In this document: piece after piece, positions 1 to 4,843 of the stretch
Numbering within the stretch: the first letter of the stretch is position 1
How the letters are laid out: every line of letters begins with the position of its first letter
DNA from: an uncultured Rikenellaceae bacterium
GTDB taxonomy: Bacteria; Bacteroidota; Bacteroidia; Bacteroidales; Rikenellaceae
NCBI GenBank assembly: GCA_947038135.1
Contig: CAMQVM010000117.1
Location: 1-5,655 of the forward strand
Length of the DNA: 5,655 nt
Reading direction: 5' to 3'
The notes under the pieces: generated by a model
The model's input: only the letters and a program-made list of their open reading frames with translations
What the model was told of the DNA's origin: nothing
The model's database searches: none
Translations under genes and position numbers: made by a program

Positions 1-48
1 TCTACACTAATCTTAACACTCTTTCCCTACACGACGCTCTTCCGATCT
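1..48 (+). other. Illumina TruSeq adapter/index contamination (not genomic)
   Basis: Bases 1-7 (TCTACAC) match the 3' end of the Illumina P5 flow-cell oligo. Bases 8-15 (TAATCTTA) sit exactly where the 8-base i5 index belongs, and from memory equal the TruSeq HT index D506. Bases 16-48 match the full 33-base TruSeq read-1 adapter, ending in CTTCCGATCT. All three parts are in the right order and spacing with no mismatch that I can see, so this is untrimmed library adapter joined to genomic DNA at 48/49. It should be masked and no gene should be called through it. It also implies that the window starts at a contig end. Confidence 0.98.
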
Positions 49-75
49 GAGTGCTATAGCTATTTTTTCTTTCAT
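49..75 (-). CDS. 5' fragment of an unidentified gene, cut by the adapter
   Basis: Read on the minus strand, an ATG at 75-73 opens nine codons, MKEKIAIAL, before the genomic sequence gives way to adapter at base 48. The ATG lies 11 bases after the stop of the upstream CarboxypepD_reg-like gene, a typical operon spacing, and the A-rich sequence before it (AAAAAAGAAT) suits a Bacteroidota start. Nine residues are too few to identify a product. A Lys-rich start followed by a hydrophobic beta-strand is seen in many cytosolic enzymes, for example carbamate kinase-like proteins that begin with IALGGNA, but this is only a guess. Translation beyond base 49 would run into synthetic sequence. Confidence 0.4.
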
Positions 76-86
76 ATTCTTTTTTA

Positions 87-956
87 CTATCTAAAACTCT
101 CTGCACCTAAATAGAGAGATATTGTACTTTTATTTTTATTCCACACATCTTGCACACCTTTGCGAATGACAAGGTTGTGCTTAAAGAGGCTTAAAGAGAT
201 AAAAAACTGCTTTCTATCTGTTTCATCAAGAGCCATTAATGCTACTGCTACGTCTTTGCCAGCCTCAAACTGTATATTGTAAGAAGATAGATCTACATTT
301 ATCCACCCCGCTTTTTTATCTGTCACCTCAAAAACAATATCTTGATTTACTATAATATCCTTAGGCAACCCATCTTCAACACTATAAAATAAAACTCTTA
401 ACTTTATACTGTCATAATCATTTCTGACAAGATAAAAATTAAGACTTTTTATATCGCTATCATCTTTAATTTTCAAAACCACACCGCACTCTTTGCCAAG
501 TTCATTGCTATCGTCTAGCTCAGAATGTGCAAATAATGGAGTTGATAACATACGAGTACCAGCACTAGAGTAACCTATTTTAACACTCTTTTTTTCGCCT
601 GCTCGAACCACCACCTCATCAATTCGTAAAGCCGATATATTCATGTAAATATCCATCTTGCTACCCTTAACATCATTGACAGCCATCTTTAAAGCGTGGT
701 AACCAAGGCAGGTTACTGTAATTGAGTCGCTATTTGCTATCTTATCATTATATGGCAATGTAAACTCACCCTTTCCATCGCTCACAACACCAATATACCT
801 CTCATTAACACCTATCATAGCATAACTGATAGGCTCGCCTGACTCTTTATCTAATATAGTGCCTGCTAGTATATTTTGTGAGTAAGATCTACCTAAACTC
901 ATAAAAAACACAAATGAAAAAACTACTAATCTTTTCATAATCATCATAATTTTCAT
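87..956 (-). CDS. Secreted CarboxypepD_reg-like domain protein
   Basis: A complete 289-residue protein of unknown exact function, probably exported. Residues 8-27 form a signal peptide (KR, then a hydrophobic run, ending near SYSQ) with no lipobox, so a periplasmic or outer-membrane-associated soluble protein is likely. Residues about 29-107 are a carboxypeptidase-regulatory-like beta-sandwich of the kind found at the N terminus of Bacteroidota TonB-dependent receptors: AGTILDKESGEPISYAMIGV, SDGKGEFTLP, SITVTCLGYHAL. The family-typical link IDEVVVRA follows at 112-119. Residues about 135-289 look like a second all-beta region (KSLNFYLVRND, GWINVDLSSYNI, KDVAVALMAL) that I cannot name. There is no TonB plug or barrel, so it is not a truncated receptor. 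The start is ambiguous because Met 1, 4, 5 and 7 all lie in MKIMMIMKRL; Met7 (at 938) would give a more typical signal peptide. It begins 2 bases after the thiL stop, so co-translation with thiL is likely. Confidence 0.82.
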   Translation of the reverse strand: MKIMMIMKRLVVFSFVFFMSLGRSYSQNILAGTILDKESGEPISYAMIGVNERYIGVVSDGKGEFTLPYNDKIANSDSITVTCLGYHALKMAVNDVKGSKMDIYMNISALRIDEVVVRAGEKKSVKIGYSSAGTRMLSTPLFAHSELDDSNELGKECGVVLKIKDDSDIKSLNFYLVRNDYDSIKLRVLFYSVEDGLPKDIIVNQDIVFEVTDKKAGWINVDLSSYNIQFEAGKDVAVALMALDETDRKQFFISLSLFKHNLVIRKGVQDVWNKNKSTISLYLGAESFR

Positions 957-958
957 AA

Positions 959-1942
959 TTAAAGATGCGTATACCCCTTATAATCTACATTTTGCTTTAC
1001 ACCGCTACTGCGCCACTCTATAACCCCTACCTCCATTTTATCACTAACACTTCCTATTGCATACATCTCAATACCAAATTTATCTTTATAGAGCTGCATA
1101 AGCTCGCCAGCAAACTCTCGTTGTACAGTAAAAAGAGGAGCGTACTCCTCGCCACCCTCTACTGCAAGAGATAAAACATCAACACCCAACAACTTATCTT
1201 CCTCAAAGATACGATTATCAATAGGCAACATATCAAGATTAATATAAGCCCCTAAATTAGACCTATTAAGTATATGTTTAAAATCTTTAGCTATACCGTC
1301 AGATATATCCATCATAGAGTGCACCTGCATAAACTTTGCCAGCCACTGCGCCTGCTCCACAAAAAGCTTAGGTTTATAGTGTGTATCAATAAGAGGGTGA
1401 GTATCTTCTCCTGCCAAGAGCAACTTCAGCCCCGCCGCCGAGCCACCAAGGTTATTTAAACAAAATACTATATCACCATTCTTTGCACCACTTCGAAGCT
1501 TAATATTACTATTTTTTACGCTACCTATAAGTGTTATAGTAATAGTAACGGCTAAGCTACTTTGTGTAGTATCGCCCCCAATTAGTGATATTTGATGCTT
1601 TTTTGACAGTTCGCTAAAGCCACGAGCAAACTCTTCTACCCAATGGGCACTGCAACCACCACCTAATGTTATAGACAAAAAGGCGTAGGTAGGGGTAGCA
1701 CCCATAGCTATAACATCACTAATATTTGAAGCAAGTGATTTGTAACCAAGGTTATAAGGCGTTATTTTATCAAGTATAAAATGAGTGTTTTCAGTTAAAG
1801 TATCGGTAGTAATTACCATGCTTTCATCTACTCCAAATGGCAATACAGCGCAATCATCGCCGATGCCCACAACCCCTTTTGGCACTACTGATGTGATGTT
1901 TGAAAAAATATTAATCACCTCAATTTCGTTATATATTACCAT
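959..1942 (-). CDS. thiL: Thiamine-monophosphate kinase
   Basis: Cytosolic ThiL phosphorylates thiamine monophosphate with ATP to give thiamine diphosphate, the last step of cofactor synthesis. The 327-residue protein has the family length and the motifs in order: GIGDDCAV (26-33), TTDTLTENTHF (45-55), NISDVIAMGA (73-82), GGDTT (122-126), RSGAKNGD (150-157), MDISDGIAKD (211-220) and EGGEEYAPLF (262-271), ending in GYTHL. The acidic residues GDD, DT, SD, GGD and DISDG are those that bind magnesium and nucleotide in the AIR-synthase/ThiL fold, so it looks active. The frame stays open to an ATG at 2029, but that extension (LLLCKLCLLLCIVL) has no family counterpart and begins upstream of the predicted promoter. 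The start at 1942 (MVIYNEIEVINIFS) fits both the family and the promoter. It is the first gene of the minus-strand operon and diverges from aroQ. Confidence 0.94.
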   Translation of the reverse strand: MVIYNEIEVINIFSNITSVVPKGVVGIGDDCAVLPFGVDESMVITTDTLTENTHFILDKITPYNLGYKSLASNISDVIAMGATPTYAFLSITLGGGCSAHWVEEFARGFSELSKKHQISLIGGDTTQSSLAVTITITLIGSVKNSNIKLRSGAKNGDIVFCLNNLGGSAAGLKLLLAGEDTHPLIDTHYKPKLFVEQAQWLAKFMQVHSMMDISDGIAKDFKHILNRSNLGAYINLDMLPIDNRIFEEDKLLGVDVLSLAVEGGEEYAPLFTVQREFAGELMQLYKDKFGIEMYAIGSVSDKMEVGVIEWRSSGVKQNVDYKGYTHL

Positions 1943-1959
1943 TATTAAGAATTTATTAC

Positions 1960-1967
1960 TATCTTTG
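1960..1967 (+). promoter_or_regulatory. Candidate -7 box for the aroQ-pyk cluster
   Basis: TATCTTTG matches the Bacteroidota -7 consensus TAnnTTTG exactly and is the only exact plus-strand match in the divergent region 1943-2050. I find no TTG at the -33 distance. It would give a leader of roughly 75-80 bases before aroQ, and it lies within the predicted thiL leader, so the two transcripts would overlap. A weaker alternative is AATATTTG at 2028-2035, which would leave almost no leader. The real promoter could be either or neither. Confidence 0.3.
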
Positions 1968-1996
1968 TAGTGTTCTTCAAAGCGAAGTACTATACA

Positions 1997-2027
1997 CAAA
2001 AGTAAACATAATTTACAAAGTAACAAC
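1997..2027 (-). promoter_or_regulatory. Predicted Bacteroidota promoter of thiL
   Basis: On the minus strand a -7 box TACTTTTG (2004 down to 1997) matches the Bacteroides consensus TAnnTTTG exactly. A -33 TTG (2026-2024, within GTTG at 2027-2024) lies 19 bases upstream, which is the expected spacing. Transcription would start near 1990, leaving a leader of about 48 bases before the ATG at 1942. This rules against the upstream in-frame ATG at 2029 as the start of thiL. The assignment rests on the consensus only. Confidence 0.6.
2002..2016. repeat. Short inverted repeat inside the thiL promoter
   Basis: GTAAA and TTTAC form a perfect 5-bp inverted repeat around a 5-base spacer (CATAA). It overlaps the -7 box of the predicted thiL promoter and its spacer, a position where a repressor could act on both divergent genes. 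In such AT-rich DNA a repeat this short can arise by chance. Confidence 0.2.
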
Positions 2028-2050
2028 AATATTTGAAATAGTTAGGTAAT

Positions 2051-2476
2051 ATGAGAGTATTAATTATCAATGGACCAAATCTAAATTTGCTAGGAAAAAG
2101 GGAGCCTTCTATATATGGCAGTCAAACTTTTGAGGAGTACCTAGTGGAGTTAAGAAATCAGTTTTCTTCAATAAAGATAGAGTATTATCAATCAAATATT
2201 GAGGGCGAAATAATTAACGCTCTACATGATGCAGAGGACAAATATGACGGTATTGTCTTAAATGCAGGGGCGTACACCCACACCTCAATCGCCATAGCTG
2301 ATGCTATTGGAGGAATAGGAACGGATGTTGTAGAGGTTCATTTATCATGTATACTTGCAAGAGAGGAGTATCGCCACAAATCTCTTATCTCACCAAAATG
2401 TAAAGGCTCAATTATGGGTTTTGGCATGCAATCCTACCTTTTGGGGATATATTCAATATTGGATAATAAAAAATAA
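2051..2476 (+). CDS. aroQ: 3-dehydroquinate dehydratase, type II
   Basis: Catalyses the third step of the shikimate pathway, 3-dehydroquinate to 3-dehydroshikimate plus water; type II enzymes are cytosolic dodecamers. The 141 residues match the family length. Motifs in order are INGPNLNLLGKREPSIYG (6-23), QSNIEGEII (47-55), NAGAYTHTSIAIADAI (71-86), EVHLS (95-99) and REEYRHKSLISP (104-115), then MGFGMQSYLLGI. By comparison with the Mycobacterium tuberculosis enzyme, the key residues are Arg17, the catalytic Tyr22, Asn71, His77, the catalytic His97, Arg104 and Arg108, all present, so it should be active. The usual Asn after HLS or HIS is Cys100 here, a small departure. No clear Shine-Dalgarno precedes the ATG (GTTAGGTAAT), as is common in this phylum. 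It heads the plus-strand cluster, 31 bases before pyk. Confidence 0.96.
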   Translation: MRVLIINGPNLNLLGKREPSIYGSQTFEEYLVELRNQFSSIKIEYYQSNIEGEIINALHDAEDKYDGIVLNAGAYTHTSIAIADAIGGIGTDVVEVHLSCILAREEYRHKSLISPKCKGSIMGFGMQSYLLGIYSILDNKK

Positions 2477-2507
2477 AACAGAAGACGGAAAATAATTATA
2501 AGAATCA

Positions 2508-3953
2508 ATGGAAAGAAAAACAAAGATTATCGCAACGATCTCGGATAGACGTTGTAGTAAAGAGTTTATAGCAGGACTCTATGAAGCAGGTATGAACGTA
2601 GTAAGAATCAACTCAGCACACGCAACACTTGATGGTGCAAATGAGATTGTAGACAATGTACGTTCTATCTCAGACAAAATTGCTATATTAATAGACACTA
2701 AAGGTCCTGAGGTGCGAACTTCATCTATCGAAAACGATGGTGCAGTAGAGCTAGTGCAGGGCGAGAAGATAAATATTAAAGGAGGAACAGGATTTTCGAC
2801 AAAAGAGTGCATATACATAAGCGCTACTAATGCGTGTGCAAAAATTCCTGATGGAGCATCTCTACTTATAGATGATGGTGATATTGAAATTAAGATATTA
2901 TCTCATGTAGGCGACTCAATGGTTGGTGTAGTATGTAACTCTGGAACACTAAAGAGTCACAAAAGTGTAAATATACCAGATGTTCATATACCTCTACCAT
3001 CGGTTACCGACAAAGATAAAGAGTATATTAAATGGGCTATAAAAAAAGGTGTTGACTTTATTGCACACTCTTTTGTAAGAGGTAAAGATGACCTTATGGA
3101 GGTTCGTGAAATTATCGACGAGTATCAAAGTAACATCAAAATCATCTCGAAGATTGAAAATAGAGAAGGTGTTGATAACATTGACGAGATTCTTAAATAT
3201 TCATACGGTATAATGATCGCTCGTGGTGACCTTGGAATAGAGATTCCAGCAGAGCAGATACCAAGCATTCAACGCAACCTAGTAAAGAAGTGTGTTGAGA
3301 ACAAATCTCCAGTTATTGTAGCTACACAAATGCTTCAAAGCATGATCAAAAACCCTCGTGCTACTCGTGCAGAGGTTAATGATATAGCTTCAGCTATCTA
3401 CCAACGTGCCGACGCTATTATGCTTAGTGGAGAAACAGCTTCAGGCGACTATCCAAAAGAGGCAGTAATGACTATGGATAGAGTAGCTCGTGAGGTAGAG
3501 CAAGATACAAACGCTATTATTGATATTGAATTTAACGATATAACAAATAGCATTACAGCACAGCTTTCACGCTCAGCAGTACGTGCGTGCCTTAACCTAC
3601 CTATTACAGCTGTCATTATTGACACTCTTTCAGGTCGTACAGGTCGCTACCTCTCTTCATTTAGAGGCGAACGTCCTATCTACGCAGTTTGTTATTGTCG
3701 CCACGTTGCACGTGAGTTAGCACTATCTTACGGTGTATTCGCAGAGTATCAAGAGCCTTCACAAATACACAAGCATTTCCTTTACAATAGATTAGAGCAG
3801 CTAGAAAATAGCAAGAAGATCACTAAAGAGGATTTAGTAGTTGTTGTAGGTGGCGATTACGGGGCGAAGCAAGGTGCTTCATTCCTTGAAATATGTTCTG
3901 TTATTAACCTTCAACAGAAGTATGTTTCGCAGAACACACAAAGACATGACTAG
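2508..3953 (+). CDS. pyk: Pyruvate kinase
   Basis: Cytosolic pyruvate kinase transfers phosphate from PEP to ADP, giving pyruvate and ATP, the last step of glycolysis. At 481 residues it has standard length with no extra C-terminal PEP-utiliser domain. The barrel (A domain) covers about 1-70 and 165-340, the lid (B domain) about 71-164 and the C domain about 345-475. Visible motifs are KTKIIATISDRR (4-15), VVRINSAH (31-38), DTKGPEVR (63-70), SKIEN with catalytic Lys215 and metal-binding Glu217 (214-218), ARGDLG with Asp241 (238-243), VATQML with Thr273 (271-276), NPRATRAEVNDIA and MLSGETA. Ser in the usual NFSH potassium motif is Ala here (NSAH), as I recall for other Bacteroidales enzymes, while Glu68 in KGPE, typical of potassium-dependent enzymes, is kept. 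It uses many CGT Arg codons, suggesting strong expression. It shares 8 bases with the next gene. Confidence 0.97.
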   Translation: MERKTKIIATISDRRCSKEFIAGLYEAGMNVVRINSAHATLDGANEIVDNVRSISDKIAILIDTKGPEVRTSSIENDGAVELVQGEKINIKGGTGFSTKECIYISATNACAKIPDGASLLIDDGDIEIKILSHVGDSMVGVVCNSGTLKSHKSVNIPDVHIPLPSVTDKDKEYIKWAIKKGVDFIAHSFVRGKDDLMEVREIIDEYQSNIKIISKIENREGVDNIDEILKYSYGIMIARGDLGIEIPAEQIPSIQRNLVKKCVENKSPVIVATQMLQSMIKNPRATRAEVNDIASAIYQRADAIMLSGETASGDYPKEAVMTMDRVAREVEQDTNAIIDIEFNDITNSITAQLSRSAVRACLNLPITAVIIDTLSGRTGRYLSSFRGERPIYAVCYCRHVARELALSYGVFAEYQEPSQIHKHFLYNRLEQLENSKKITKEDLVVVVGGDYGAKQGASFLEICSVINLQQKYVSQNTQRHD

Positions 3954-4833
3954 TCAAATTCATAACAGTGAATTGATATTAAATGCAGATGGATCTATTT
4001 TCCATCTGCATTTGTCGTATCATACTCTTGCCGACAATGTAATTTTGGTTGGAGATCCAAGCAGAGTGGCACTCTTTAGCTCAATGTTAAACACAATAGA
4101 GGCTTCAAACTCTAACCGTGAATTTGTATGGTGTACTGGGACATACCAAAATACAAGAGTTACGATACTATCAACTGGCATAGGCTCAGATAATATAGAT
4201 ATAGTACTTAACGAGCTTGATGCTGTTGCAAACATCGATTTTGAGAGCCGCACGATACGTAAAACTCACCGCACGCTTAACATTATACGCATAGGAACGT
4301 GCGGAGCAATTCAAGAAGATATATCTACAGGCGAGGTGATAATCAGTGAACTATCAATAGGTATAGATGCGTTACTGCACTTCTATGAGCACCCTACTAC
4401 ACTATTTAGAGAAGATATAACAACTGAATTTATAGAGAAGCTATCGTGGAATAACTTTCTGCCACGCCCCTATGTTGTTGAGAGCGACAAAACTCTTATA
4501 GAGCTATTTTCGCACCTCGGACGAGGAGGAATAACAGTTACAGCACCGGGATTTTACGCACCACAAGGGCGCACACTTCGAGCGCAAAATAAAATAAAAA
4601 ACCTTATAGGCTCACTTAAAGAGTTTAGAAGCAGCTATACCAACAATATAATTTTAAACTTAGAGATGGAGAGCGCACCAGTCGCCGCCCTATCTAAATT
4701 ACTGAATCACAAAGCAATAACACTATGTGTGGCAATTGCACAACGAAGCAACAAAAAGAGTGATATAGACTACACAAAACGTATAGAGCAGCTTGCTAGT
4801 GATGTACTTACAATATTAACTAAAAACTCTTAA
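3946..4833 (+). CDS. Nucleoside phosphorylase, uridine phosphorylase-like
   Basis: A 295-residue member of the PNP/UDP phosphorylase family, which splits nucleosides with phosphate into a free base and (deoxy)ribose-1-phosphate for pyrimidine or purine salvage in the cytosol. Family marks are VILVGDPSRV (32-41, phosphate-binding GDP motif), STGIGSDNIDIVLNELDA (76-93), RIGTCGAIQ (115-123, usually GTCGG or GTSGG), PGFYAPQGR (201-209) and LNLEMESAPVAALS (237-250, the ribose-binding MEME-like motif). This looks most like the uridine phosphorylase-type proteins of Bacteroidales, but base specificity cannot be read with certainty. The frame opens at 3850, but the start at 3946 is chosen because NSELILNADGSIFHLHL then sits 7 residues in, as in relatives, and because it gives an ATGACTAG overlap with the pyk stop, typical of translational coupling. 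A strong hairpin lies in codons 12-23. Confidence 0.9.
   Translation: MTSQIHNSELILNADGSIFHLHLSYHTLADNVILVGDPSRVALFSSMLNTIEASNSNREFVWCTGTYQNTRVTILSTGIGSDNIDIVLNELDAVANIDFESRTIRKTHRTLNIIRIGTCGAIQEDISTGEVIISELSIGIDALLHFYEHPTTLFREDITTEFIEKLSWNNFLPRPYVVESDKTLIELFSHLGRGGITVTAPGFYAPQGRTLRAQNKIKNLIGSLKEFRSSYTNNIILNLEMESAPVAALSKLLNHKAITLCVAIAQRSNKKSDIDYTKRIEQLASDVLTILTKNS
3947..3956. repeat. 10-bp perfect palindrome over the pyk stop / phosphorylase start
   Basis: TGACTAGTCA is its own reverse complement. It contains the last two bases of the phosphorylase start codon and the whole TAG stop of pyk. A 10-bp palindrome at the exact gene junction could be a protein site or simply a result of the overlap sequence. 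There is no further evidence of function. Confidence 0.35.
3981..4013 (+). promoter_or_regulatory. Perfect 12-bp hairpin early in the phosphorylase gene
   Basis: AAATGCAGATGG (3981-3992) and CCATCTGCATTT (4002-4013) are perfect inverted copies around a 9-base loop, so the mRNA can form a strong stem 28 bases after the pyk stop. The right arm ends in TTT followed by GTCGTATC, so there is no proper U-tract and it is not a standard terminator. It lies within codons 12-23 (encoding NADGSIFHLHL), a stretch that appears conserved in related proteins, so part of the symmetry may be forced by the protein. A possible role is to protect the 3' end of pyk mRNA or to lower expression of the downstream genes relative to pyk. 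Confidence 0.5.
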
Positions 4834-4843
4834 AATTACTATT

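Noticed and set aside
965..1970. Plus-strand open frames at 965-1174, 1274-1459 and 1785-1970.
   Set aside because: They are the complement of thiL coding sequence, show no family motifs and have no start context of their own.
1975..1987. Small hairpin CTTC-AAAGC-GAAG in the thiL leader, considered as a TPP riboswitch.
   Set aside because: The leader is only about 48 bases, too short for a THI box, and none of its conserved CTGAGA-type sequence is present.
1943..2029. In-frame N-terminal extension of thiL starting at 2029, rich in Leu and Cys and resembling a signal or membrane segment.
   Set aside because: ThiL is cytosolic, the family begins near residue MVIYNEIEVI, and the extension begins upstream of the predicted promoter -7 box, so it would not be transcribed.
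3850..3945. Upstream start for the nucleoside phosphorylase at 3850, adding 32 residues.
   Set aside because: The extra part is the shifted frame of pyk, and relatives begin a few residues before the SELI-N-DGS motif, as the 3946 start does.
3981..4020. Reading the 3981-4013 hairpin as a simple rho-independent terminator for pyk.
   Set aside because: The stem is followed by GTCGTATC instead of a U-run, and it lies within the next gene's coding sequence, so full termination is unlikely.
2579..4253. Minus-strand open frames at 2579-2818 and 4020-4253.
   Set aside because: They are antisense to well-supported pyk and phosphorylase genes, with no recognisable protein features.
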